This document shows positions 34,738 through 45,969 of a stretch of 64,000 nt of DNA, in pieces (positions within the stretch are counted from its first letter, which is position 1; every line of letters starts with the position of its first letter). Made by a program: the position numbers and the translations under genes. Under the pieces are notes generated by a model, which saw nothing but the letters and a program-made list of their open reading frames with translations, did not search any database and was not told the DNA's origin. This DNA is from Amphiduros pacificus (taxonomy: Eukaryota; Annelida; Polychaeta; Phyllodocida; Hesionidae). Where the stretch lies: assembly GCA_949316495.1 (NCBI GenBank), contig OX439000.1, positions 66,637,070 through 66,701,069 of the forward strand, given 5' to 3'.

Positions 34738-35820
34738 TATAAATTATTTTATTCATGTACATTAAAATGGTCTATACATGACTTCGCTTCATTTGCACAA
34801 TCATAATATGTATACCATTTTTCTGCAACAGGTAGATCAAGAGTATGTATAAAATTGAGTCTCTGTAAAAAGTCTTTAAAATAAACATCATGTGCATTAT
34901 GGCGACTAAAATCTAAGTTCATATCACCACCAAATACAACTCTGGCACAATTACTCTTTTCAATAAAAAGTTCTATACAATCAAGTGTCTGGATAAAATC
35001 AATATCAACATGAGTCTTTCTATGATTATCAACAGGCATATACATATAAATACATAGCAATCTTTCATTTCTATATTTAATTTCAACAGCACATGCTCTA
35101 TTAGTATCTTCAATGGTTAGGAATTGTACACAATCCATCATATCCTTCTTCCATAATATACCAAGGCCACCATGTGGTCTACCCCTTAATAACTCACCAT
35201 CCCGTACAGCTGATACACCATTTGCCATATATTGACTGCTGATGTTCCGCAATATGGTATTTTTGTTGGAGTTCAATAGCCAAGTCTCTTGTATGAATAT
35301 AATGTCAGGATCTTTATCTGCAATCATTTCATTTAAGAAGTCCTGCTTATCACTGGCCATGCCAGTGCTATTGTATGTCATTATTCTGAGATTGTTCTTC
35401 ATAATTGATTTTCAGTAACTTTTTGCTTGCGTGTAAACCACCTCTTAAATAAGATTCTTTTCGGCCAGAAATCATGTGACAGAATCACATCATGATGCTT
35501 ATATTGAAATGTCAGTAGAAATCGCTTTGTACTCCAACCTTCGGTACTAATGTCCTCTACACTCAGTGGATTCATTTCAGTGTCCTTACCTTCAACATAC
35601 ATGGTAATGTCAGTAGCACTAAGAGAAGGGCTCACATTTGTTATCTGGACCTGAAATGTCTCTGGGCCAGCCAAGAGAAGGTCTGAGTCATCTGCAGTAC
35701 CAACTGCTTTCACATCCTTTTTACGATCTAATGCACTATTATTGCCTTTCTTTTTACCTCTATTTGGCCTTCTGTTGTTATTTGGGGTGAAAAGTGGGAT
35801 GGGTGAAAAGTGGGATGGGC
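34738..35820 (-). mobile_element. Second LINE fragment inserted in antisense: ORF1 C-terminus and endonuclease
   Basis: On the minus strand, about 35800-35399 encodes a basic NNNRRPNRGKKKGNN segment and an ORF1-like C-terminal domain. Then 35402-34749 encodes an APE endonuclease (MTYNSTGMASDKQDF, IIFIQETWLL, RPHGGLGILW, VVFGGDMNLDF and CIDHFNV near the end). The frame is open across both pieces, but the element lacks RT and any 3' end, so it is truncated. A short tandem GTGAAAAGTGGGATGG duplication marks the right border near 35788-35818. Confidence 0.6.
34749..35402 (-). CDS. LINE endonuclease fragment, 217 codons
   Basis: Open frame starting MKNNLRIMTYNSTGMASDKQ. APE-type endonuclease order is visible: an NST motif near the start, QETW, GLGIL, YMYMPV, GGDMNLDF and the final IDHF (SDH-like) region. 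The C-terminal part that should continue into RT is absent. Part of the fragment inserted within an older plus-strand LINE; unlikely to be functional alone. Confidence 0.6.
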   Translation of the reverse strand: MKNNLRIMTYNSTGMASDKQDFLNEMIADKDPDIIFIQETWLLNSNKNTILRNISSQYMANGVSAVRDGELLRGRPHGGLGILWKKDMMDCVQFLTIEDTNRACAVEIKYRNERLLCIYMYMPVDNHRKTHVDIDFIQTLDCIELFIEKSNCARVVFGGDMNLDFSRHNAHDVYFKDFLQRLNFIHTLDLPVAEKWYTYYDCANEAKSCIDHFNVHE

Positions 35821-36990
35821 AAAATATTTGTAGCATAGGCACCAATAGAAGTAGAAGTGGGGAAGTTTTATTTAATAGAAATGTCAAGTATAAGATTAAG
35901 AATATAGTAACAGACCCAAGTGGCAGTTATATCGTTCTTTTATTTATATATAGGTACAGATTCATTGTGTATGCTCCTAACAGTGAATATGGAAAAAATG
36001 GTTTCATAAATAAGATAAATGAGTGAGTAGACCCTGACATTGAGACACTAATTGCTGGTGATTATAATTGCATTGTTAATAGTGACCAAGATAGAAATGA
36101 TTGCATTGGTAGCAGTGACATAGGCCAAGTAGACACACAGAATGTAAGTAATTTTGATCTGGAAGATGTATATATGAGAAGGTATCCAGATATCTTTTCA
36201 TGGCAGTGGTACATGGAAAATGAACAAAAAGGTCATATTCATAGAATCCAACTTGCTTTGTAAAGTGTTTACTTCATGGTGGTTAGGATGGCAAAATACA
36301 AGACATGAATATGAAAATAGAAAGGTATGGTGGGAGCTAGCTAAAACGAAAATAAAAGAACTAATTACTTGGTGTGCAAGCAAAATAAGTAATTATATCA
36401 AATTTTGAAGACACTTGCAAAACCTGAAAAACGAGATTAACCCTGATAGAGATATGAAATTAATATTGTAAAAGGAAATTCAAATGAATTATATGAAGTT
36501 CACATAAACTATAAGGATGCAAAATATGATCTCACACCTAATGGTTTGAAGAGAAAAATTTACTAGATGTTTCCATAACTTGGAAAAGGAAAACTCTAAA
36601 GAACAATCTTGGGAATGTATTTATGATGAGAATGAACAACTGTGTGGAACAAATAATGTAATTAAAAGACAGGTGAATTCTACACACATCTGAAGCAGTA
36701 TGTGATGAAAAAGGTGATAAAATCTAAGTTGTATAAAGGTATGTGTAAGGAATCACATGATAATTTAGAAAGATATTAGTTTTGAAGAAGTGTTTAAAGC
36801 AGTTAAACTTATGGCTGGAGCAAAAGCTCAGGTCCAGATGAGATTCTAATAAAATACTACCAGATGTATTGGAAAATGGGAGGAAATGACCTTATAAATG
36901 TATTCAAGAACAGTTTAGCAAAAGGAAGGTCACAATCTTCCCAGTATTCAGCCAAACTAATATTATTGTACAAAAAAGGCACAAGGGGTA
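35821..36990 (+). mobile_element. Decayed LINE, right part: endonuclease remainder and start of RT
   Basis: Plus strand: RSGEVLFNRNVKYKIKNIVT, RFIVYAPNSEYGKNGFINKI, then IETLIAGDYNCIVN and FDLEDVYMRRYPD are an endonuclease. WWLGWQNTRHEYENRKVWWE follows, then a reverse-transcriptase beginning near 36790 (FEEVFKAVKLMAGAKA, and in another frame ILIKYYQMYWKMGGNDLINV). Several stops and frame changes are present. It reads as the continuation of the 34050-34737 element. The endonuclease-linker style resembles Tx1/L1-like LINEs, a tentative call. Confidence 0.55.
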
Positions 36991-37019
36991 ATACAGCAAC
37001 ATGTCAACATGTTTGGTGG

Positions 37020-37312
37020 CAATTTAAAGCCTGTGACCTTAAAAAACAAGTCAAGGTCATAGCAAAGGTCATACTATTAAGGTCCTCATGGGAAGCATGG
37101 ATGATAAAAATATGAAGCCTATGTATAGCTGATAAAATATAGCAAAATGTTGATGTTTTTTGTATCAATTTGAAGCCTGTGACCTTGAAAATCAACTTAA
37201 AGTCATGATTGAGGTCATCGTATTTAGACCTTCATCGGATGCAGATGTGTTTAATACTTGAAGCCTAAATCTCAAATAGCTGATAAGATAGCAAAATGTT
37301 AATTGCTTTGTT
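37020..37312 (+). repeat. Two degenerate tandem units of about 135 bp
   Basis: AATTTAAAGCCTGTGACCTT (about 37021) and AATTTGAAGCCTGTGACCTT (about 37167) begin two related units. Each has AAGGTCAT-type words, then GAAGCCTA and a TAGCTGATAA...ATAGCAAAATGTT end. Adjoins the decayed LINE but is not clearly part of it. Confidence 0.7.
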
Positions 37313-37926
37313 GACAGATGGACCTATGAACCCATGCACACATGGATGGAGCCTGATACTACAGCTCCTACGCCGTTCAGACGTTGGCAGCAAAAATTAT
37401 CAATAGATAGTTATGATTGTTAATGAATTAACTTCAAAGTATTTTCTCTTCTTTTGTACCATAAAAGTTTGGTTTTAGAACTGCCCAATTTTTCAGCATC
37501 TGAAAATTGTTTTGTTTAAAAATTTCCTTAAATCCCCCAAAATAATAATATAACTGTTAAATATATGTTATTAAGCAAATTTTCTGGGTTAGGATATCAT
37601 AAGAAACCAGCCTATGAAAGTTGAGGTTTTGCCCAATAATAAATGTTAAGTTAAATAATCAAGCTGAATGTCTTGTAAATATAAAATGTAAAACAGAATA
37701 AAACGTATTTGTTATAGATTGTATCTGAGAACAATATAAAGCTTATTATTTCTCTCAATTGTATCTTTCCCTATAAGTTATGTTGCAAATTGCATTTTCC
37801 TCCAAATTTGACCCTTCGAACAATGATTTTTTGCAGATGTGAGAGCCTCTTCTTTTTTTCAAGTATAGCATTCTCAATATCTTTTCATTCTCAGGTTGTC
37901 TCACTGATATTTTTAGTTTGACTTAT
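37313..37926. other. Intergenic, no gene recognised
   Basis: AT-rich, nothing supported. Confidence 0.5.
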
Positions 37927-38337
37927 GAGATAGGTGATATTGATTGATGCCACAAGAGGATGAGATAGATGATATTGATATATGATGTCACAAGTGTATG
38001 AGATAAGTGATATTGATACATGATGTCATAAACGGATGAGATAGATGATATTGATACCTGTCACAAGTGGATGAGATAGATGATATTGATACCTGTCACA
38101 AGTGGATGAGATAGATGATATTGATACCTGTCACAAGTGGATGAGATAGATGATATTGATACCTGTCACAAGTGGATGAGATAGATGATATTGATACATG
38201 TCACAAGTGGATGAGATAGATGATATTGATACATGTCACAAATGGATGAGATAAGTGATATTGATACATGATGTCACAAGTGGATGAGATAGATGATATT
38301 GATACCTGTCACAAGTGGATGAGATAGATGATATTGG
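37927..38337. repeat. 35-bp minisatellite, about 12 units
   Basis: Core GAGATAGATGATATTGATAC followed by CTGTCACAAGTGGAT. Six central units are exactly 35 bp; edge units are 35-39 bp with an ATGATGTCACAAG variant. Confidence 0.93.
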
Positions 38338-41300
38338 TGATAAGATGTTACCAGCACATCCTTTCATGTCGCATGATATTGGATTTGTCACACCACAGGA
38401 GTTCATGCCATACCTACCTTCTCCGTAATTACATTCTACAGTAGAATTTGTAGTGCCAATAAAATAGCAGGCAGTAAATGACAAGCATTTTTAGCATGAT
38501 CAAGACTCTGGGATAAACAACAAATAATTAAAAAGAAAACGAAAACTACTTTTATATCTTGTTTTCAGATTATTGCAGGATAATGTGCTGCACAATAACA
38601 GTTTAAAAGGTATTTCTCCACATGTTTATCTTCCTATCAACATCGCACAATCGATCTTTTGACCGTTTAATTTGTAAATTAATAATTATTTTAAAAGCAG
38701 TTGAAAAATATATATTTGTATATTATAAGCCTTGATCCATCTCCTGAGATTATCTGCAATAGGATGGGTAAGAGTAGGTCACCTTTCTGATTGCATACTG
38801 GGGTAAATCTATGATCCATGTGCATCTTGCCAACCGTCTCATTTGCCCTGGGCACACAACGCCGACACCTAAAATGACTCAGAAAATCAGTTGGGTCGTT
38901 GTTTGTCTCCATGCAGTTCATTCTTAGTCTCTGTGGTCTTTGTGGTACTAAAAATATTTTAATTCGTCGCGCTTTAGTATGGCTTGTTGTATTTACTAGG
39001 GTGCGTACAGGTTGGTAATTGTTTGTCAAAAATCGTTGTAGAACGATATACAAAACCGAAGCATGATTAGAGATGTTTTGACAACCTATTATATTGAAGT
39101 CTATTGATTTTGTTCAGATTTGAATTTGTTCAGATGATTTTTTTCACGTGATAAATATCGCCACATTGTGTCTGGGGTATAAAACAAAAAACGAATCTTT
39201 CTTGAAATCAAATCTCTCACAGCTGTCTTGGTTAAATAATCAAAACATGACGTGTTATAAATTTCCCGAAGAGAGATCAATCACATTTTCAATCTCCATT
39301 CAGCCATGGGGGCACATGAATTTCTTATAGTTTGCTAGTCTAATTTCCTTGACAAATTCGATTTTTTTTTTGCAGTTATACAAAACTGACGCATAGATGT
39401 GAAGGCCGCATGCCGCACTGCATTATGGTCTGCATATATTGACGCACAGCTTAATGGTTGCGAGCGGGAAGTTATTTACTAGTTACCAGTTACCAGTTCA
39501 TTTCTCTATATCTAATGATTGGGCTCCTATGGCTAATTTTCTCTGAATTACAATGACGGCATAGATGTCCATGCCCTATATGAAGCTGTAATTCATCACA
39601 TTCCTGGAATGGAGCATGAACATGCTCGGTGCCTGATATATCAGTTGATTGAACATCGTTAATAACTGTAGATAGTTCCACTGCAGCGTTGTCACCAGAA
39701 CAAGCCTTTTTTCTGACTTGGTTTCAGTCACTAAATGTATTGATATTATCAGTTTATCATGATGAAATTGCCGCAATGAAAGAGGTTGGAAAATAGTGAC
39801 TAACATCAGGAAATGCAAACCCATGCTTGCTATGGGTGTACTACCTTAACAAAAAAACATACAAATAACAAAGTATTACATGTTTATTTCTGCCATTTAG
39901 ACAATTATTCTTATCATTAAGTTGAGTAAGTGGCATGATATTCAACCAAAATACATATATAGCCTATGTTTTAAAGCTACAAGCGTATTACGAAAAAATG
40001 ATTCTTTAACAGTTTTTAATGTTTGTAATATAATACGATAGGATTCGTGTACCTTTACAAATGCGTATCAATTTCATATTACACTGTTATTACTATTCAA
40101 GATTCTTTTAAAAAGTGTATATTCTCGTGACATCACTCACTTCATTTTTCAAACCAATACACTGAGCTTCATGTCTTGATTAAGGATGCATTGAATTAAT
40201 TGGTTAAATTACATAATTACTATTCATGATCTTTTTAAAGATATATTTTAAACCAAATTATGAACGAATTGTAACAAAACTTTTTCAAAATGGTTGAACT
40301 GGCCTGGTTGAAGATATTTTCATTTTTATACTGTGCCCTCTTGATCTTTCAAAATAAATTAGTTTTCGATCGAGATATATTTGGCACATTAATATGGAAC
40401 AAGAAGCTTGAAGCTTGACACAAAATTAACCATCAGTAATATAGATATGGCAACCTAATTGGGCTCCAAATATAAATAAGTTAATCCTGGAAACCTTTCA
40501 AAATTAATGCAAACATTTGGAAACAAGGCTCAAAAAGAAAATTATCATAAAACAAAATCTACAACTTCAACCAAAGAATGACAAAGAAATTTCCAAATGT
40601 TTAAAACTAACAAATATCATGATATATTCAAATATATGATTTTAATAATTTCCTTGGATTTTTAACGATTTTATAAAATATTTTAGCACAGTTTAGGTTC
40701 TTTTTTTAAGAAGTCTTTCTACCTTCTTTACTTTACTTTACTTTCTACCTTCTTCACTGTGCATTTTTATGTCTCTATTTTATGAAGAAAAAATATGATT
40801 CTTTTTAATATCCATGAACTACACCGAGTTTCACCTTCATGCGTTGTGATTTTAATAATTTCAATATATATATTGAGTTAATTTTGGATGAAGGTCATGA
40901 AGGAAAGACACAGTTCATGACAGGATTATTAATTGTTTATCATATTCTTGTTGTATTCATAAATATACTCAAATAAACGATAACATATTATTCCGATGAT
41001 TCAAATGTAAGGAATTAAGCAAAACATTTTCATTCATATAAATATAATGCAACTGATTCAGTTTGTCATGGTGTTAAAGCAATTGGATCTTCCTAACACT
41101 TTTTCAGCTATCCAGCACATTAAACATCCTACTCAATTATGATATGATAGACAATGCAAAGACCAACTGCAATGGAAACTTTAGAAGTGCATTATTTCTA
41201 ATGAAGTGTCATGTGGAATTCTGTGCTTATAACTTCATTGAAATAAGGTTGAACTGGAGTTGCACACCGGAGATGTTGATATGATATTAGGAAGTATAAC

Positions 41301-42220
41301 TATTTAAAATAAAAATGGCTTAATAATGTACTTATCCAGATTCTTCATTGAATATACATTAGATAAAAGAATTTAGTTTCAGTGATCATTTATTGAAAAA
41401 ACACTTGGTTATTTTCAATGAGGTCAGACATAGCGATTTTAAAATAAAGTCTGTATATGAAAGTAAATACATCGATCGAGCAACACTCTATAAACCGGAT
41501 TACATATACAGGGTTTAACAAAAAAAATGAATATGCTGATTCCGATTTTTACTATCTGCAGCCAGTATCAAATTGAAAGCTTTAGCTAGGGTTTCAGGCT
41601 TAGTTTAAGGACATATAATAGGATATATGTATGTGGCGCTGTCCAGAATCCTCTATTATTTTATCACCAGGGACGCCTTCCTGTATTTTGATATTTTCTT
41701 GAAAATTGGGATGTGATATTTGATATATAAGGATTAAAGAAATCGTTTTTTTCAAATAAATCCTGCCAAAGTTCACCGTACGGCATCGCTCGGTTTCACT
41801 CGGCTGTGTTGCGATTTAATGTCCAACTTAGTTTTGAGCGTCCGGAAGAGCATTAAATGTTCAGATCAGTTCAACATTTTAGTTCGGCACCTTTCAGAGC
41901 TCTCCCACCCCTGATATCGTAATTGTGATATAAGTCTGACTTCCTCATCAACATCCTGTCAAGCAACAACCCGAAGCAACTTGTTTCCATTAAAATAAAT
42001 GCATTTGATGAATATGATATTGACGGCAATAGTACTTAAAAGATGGTAGTTGGCATATGCCCTACTAAAAATGCAATTGTCTTGAAGATCGGAATTGGAA
42101 ACTTTAAATGAGAACATTTTGCCAGGGCTTCATGATACCCATATTTGTGGAGAAAAAAATTGTTGTCACGTATTGTATGTCAATTATAATATCTATCTCT
42201 CCATTCAGCCAATATAAGAT
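38338..42220. other. Long intergenic stretch, two unassigned coding-like fragments
   Basis: No gene can be supported over 3.9 kb of AT-rich sequence. Two minus-strand stretches look mildly coding: 38691-39053 (open, with FRCRRCVPRANETVG) and about 39490-39715 (NDVQSTDISGTEHVHAPF, then LCRHCNSEK). Both contain CRxC pairs but match no family I recognise; they may be remnants of a transposon gene. The rest shows nothing. Confidence 0.3.
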
Positions 42221-42640
42221 TGTCACGACGAGGGTTGACTGGCAAACCTGGTGTAGGTGACCTGATGTTAGCTACCTGACTCTGCCACCCACACTACACA
42301 CTACTTATACATCCTCTTCATATAGGTAGGGCTTGCCATTTCCTGGTTGCTGCCATCCACCAGCACATCTCACAGTCAACAGTCAAGCCAACAACATTGC
42401 CTTCTGTGTATCTGTGACTTCTCCTTGTTAATTGATACAAACTGTCCATTTATGAGATGTGCAGTAAATGAGCAGCATCTTGTGATCTCATCCAAGTGAT
42501 CTCTGCAAGTTACAAGGTGAGTGGGAACCAACGCATCGGCATCATATTCCTATATCCAGGGACCTTCCATATATATGTGTATAAATACTGTTTATCATAT
42601 CGACATTAACCCATGGTGACAGAAGCCTGACTTCCTGCTA
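42221..42640 (+). mobile_element. Possible LTR fossil (Ty3/gypsy-like), LTR plus adjoining priming-site-like sequence
   Basis: The segment starts TGTCACGACGAGGGTTGACT and may end near 42606 (ATATCGACA), about 385 bp, with a TATAAATA-like box near its 3' end. TGGTGACAGAAGCC follows shortly after, resembling a retroelement primer-binding site. No internal coding region is recognisable, so this is a broken remnant or solo repeat of unknown age. Confidence 0.33.
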
Positions 42641-43948
42641 AAACTCCTCTTTTACAGAAGGTGAACTGGCCAGTCAGTATGTACCATTGAATTTAATATT
42701 TTACATTCTAGGTGTGCATTTTATACGTAAATGCCAGGTGTTAATTCTTTTTTATGTGTGAAATTTAAACTTTTTACCTATGTTGACAATGTCAGTATAG
42801 CTTATGCGATGATGAAGGGAATTTTATGTCATTCTGTCTAACTTAGAAGGCGACATTAGAATTCAATTTAGAAACACAAAATCTGCTTTAAATGGGTATC
42901 ATCATGAAATGACTAATCTATTGTTGAAAGTGGTGCAAAATCCCAAAGAAACAAAAAGCAAATAAATCATTTGAACCGAATAAACTCTTCGAGAAATGAG
43001 TAAACTAGACTATATCTCTCTCATGAAAACAAAAAAGGAAAATCATTATTAGAGTGCAAAATGCCCTTAAGGCATCCTTTTGGGCTTCAAGTGTCCTTTA
43101 GGGTTTCAACATAGGTTGTCCACTCCATATAAGACATCAGGGTCCAGGAGAGTGCAACTTCACCAGTGTGGCAGTTGGGCGTTTTCTTCTGAAAGTTATA
43201 CCAAAATTGGAAATTGGGTACTGCTTTCAATGAACTGGATTTGAATGTGCCAATATCCAATTAGTAAAGACATGAAGTTATAAATGAAATGTGTAAATAG
43301 CCAAACCCATAGCCGTAATATGTCCAAAGGCATAAATACGATAAAACTTGTTCTTCATACACTATACTTCAAATGAATCTGTCTTGAAACTCTATATTCA
43401 TATTTTCAAGGATATTCTATGTAAAAGATATCTCAGTGTCCAGCACATTGGGCGATGAATGGATATAATTTCATAATTTTTCACAACGCATGAGCAAAGA
43501 ACATGACTTTTACAGCAAACTATGAACGTATTAATTCATGTGGCTTTTATTTCCCACCAAAGGCTGCAATGTGACACTGCATGTATATGGATATATTACT
43601 ATGCCCAAACTACTGAATCTGTCTTTTTCATTATCATACAGGCATGCCGACATAAATTAAATCACATCATTTCAAAACAGATTTCCACCTCTCTTGGTCA
43701 TGCAGCGTGTCTGAAGTCTTCTAAGCGGGAATTGAAAACCACTTCCGGGAATCGCGGGTATCAAAATCCACTTCCGTCTTGTGAAAATTCATTTTAAGTG
43801 AATTGGAATTCAGATACTTATCTTTCCTTAAACTATCTTTCCTTAATTGCAAAGCACACTTTCACAACTAAAACTTTTGAATAAAACAACGTGGTAAAAA
43901 ACTATCATTTGAGACCACTCTTAAGGACTATGTATAAAAACGGGCCAC
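42641..43948. other. Intergenic, no gene recognised
   Basis: AT-rich. A GC-richer patch at 43700-43790 has no readable feature. Confidence 0.45.
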
Positions 43949-44225
43949 GGGCCGTGGCGCAGTTGGTTAGAGCGTCAGTTTATTAGCACCAGTTCCTCTA
44001 TGGTGATCCAAAGGTCGTGAGTTCAATCCCCAGCCATGCCGAGATTAAATTCATTATACAATTTCACATATGAGCTGAGGCCCATGCTAAAATAGTTGAC
44101 CGGTTGTCTTTGTAAATCTGTGACCGGGTGGGTTGTCATGTCAAGGACCTGCGATATGACAGTTCAGTGAGGCAGCACTATATCTGCTACAAGTAGGTCT
44201 CATCACGAAATGACTGCAGAATCGT
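43949..44225 (+). mobile_element. tRNA-derived SINE (family S1), copy on plus strand
   Basis: Starts GGGCCGTGGCGCAGTTGG with A box TGGCGCAGTTGG and B box GAGTTCAATCCCC. The body (CACATATGAGCTGAGGCCCA and TAGGTCTCATCACGAAATGA) matches the reverse complement of 33088-33330. Slightly longer than that copy. No complete cloverleaf, so not a functional tRNA. Confidence 0.88.
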
Positions 44226-45264
44226 GCTTTGTTATCAAGCCTACCTATATTGCCAAAGTGTGGGTAATTGAGTCCCAGTTGCAAGCTTTTACCTTTCAAG
44301 TATTTATAAATTTAATGGGCTGAAATGGACATTAATTCAACACAATTGTTACTATACTTTGACGATGAAACACACAGTGAAAATGATAACTAATTTTGTT
44401 TTTGGTGTCTAATGTCTGACGAAGGTAAAACCTTCCAATAGTTAAGTTTCCAGTGATATCATTGGTGACTTGGCGAATTGGTGATATTTATAATTATTGC
44501 TGATTCTTGAACATTTTGATTTTTGCCTAAAGTGAATTCTGAAAGCGTATGTGTGAAAACTCCCGCAAGGACATATATGATACGGCAGATCAAATTAAAT
44601 TGGTTCATTATCTTGGCCTGATGAGGTTTGATAGACAACTCTCTGAGGCTTCATTTGATTAGCATCTGCCCAGAACACAATGATAAAAAAACTGCAGTTG
44701 GATATGACAGAGGAATACTAGTATTTGTGGCATAGTTGAACATGGCTACAGCATATAACGGTATAATGAAATACTTTATACACACACATACACACGCATA
44801 TATATGTACCTTTTCATTAAACAAGGATATTATAATGCGTTTGTGTTAATATTGTTTGTTTATACCATGTTGTATGAAGGGATATGAGAAATTAGGTACA
44901 ATATTAGCATGAAATGAGGAGATGGAAGTCTTTATAATTATTCTTAATTAGGATTGCTGCGATGATGATTTGTATGACAGAAAGCATTAATGAGGAGTGG
45001 TGTATGGTCATCACATTGATAAAAACTGTGCAATGAAGAAAAGACGTCCTGTCAGGGAGATAATGATGTGAGCAATATTTCCCAGCCAGCTTTGTACTAG
45101 AAATATCAAGAACACATACATCTTATTACTGCTTATCTGGGTCGCCTTTGTTATCGTAGCCTTTAACATTACAGCAATGAAAAGGAAACAGGATTTGGAT
45201 CATGATCTTGATCATGATACTTTTTTGAAGGAGGAGGTCAAGGTCATTATCTAATATGGCATTT
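44226..45264. other. Intergenic, no gene recognised
   Basis: AT-rich, nothing supported. Confidence 0.5.
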
Positions 45265-45578
45265 GGGTTCTGCGCATGCGCGCGAGTGGAATGGCGACTT
45301 AAGTTTGAGCTCCGATAAAATCGTCTTTATTGTCGGTTTTAAAGGTATCTATCTCTAGTCTTTTGCCACACTCTCACGCTAAGAACCCGAACCTTACAGT
45401 GGTCTATCTGATACCAGACTTTTTGCAGGCTCTGACGGCAGTTTTGATTGGAAATCCGCTCGCGAGGGTGGGATCATACTGTGTTGTCTTTGCGAGGCAC
45501 CGCGCTCACGAGCATCCACTCTGTGCTGCCTGTGTCGAGTGCTAAAGTTTGATACATTTAACCTACTGTTTTCCTTTC

Positions 45579-45801
45579 TTTCACCAGCCCTAACAGGCCT
45601 TCGGGTGAAATTCTATATTACACTAGCCTTACAGGCCTTCGGGTGTAATATCTCTAAAATCCCTTTATTTTCACCAGCCTCACTGGCCTTCGGGTGAAAT
45701 TCCATATTACACTAGCCTACCAGGCCCTCAAGTGTAATATATCTAAGTCGCCAGCCCACACTGGGCCTTCGGGTGCATTTATTGTTGCCTTTTACGAGGC
45801 A
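45579..45801 (+). other. Array of five or six small hairpins in the LINE 5' leader
   Basis: Successive stems: TTTCACC/GGTGAAA (45579-45585 with 45604-45610), ATTACAC/GTGTAAT (45617-45623 with 45643-45649), TTTCACC/GGTGAAA (45669-45675 with 45693-45699), ATTACAC/GTGTAAT (45706-45712 with 45732-45738), then GCCAGCCCACACTGGGC near 45750 and TGCC-TTTTACGA-GGCA at about 45785-45801. The loops of the first four hold AGCC-N5-6-GGCC, and most are followed by CTTCGG. Stem sequences change but pairing is kept. Confidence 0.85.
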
Positions 45802-45969
45802 AAAAACCCCACTGTTCTATGACAGTTATTTCTATTCATTGGAAATAATATTTACGAGCTGGGGTATCAATTGATAATATTGGGTAAATAATCTGCAATA
45901 CACGCAGTTCAAAATACAGAACGTGTCAATCGTGTCAATATATATACAAAGAGATTACCTACCTGTTCA

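Noticed and set aside
38691-39715. Minus-strand gene with CRRC/CRHC motifs
   Set aside because: Two short open pieces without recognisable domain, connecting splice sites or start context.
43949-44040. A tRNA gene
   Set aside because: A and B boxes are present but the cloverleaf, especially the anticodon arm, does not form, and the same sequence with body recurs at 33088-33330; it is a SINE head.
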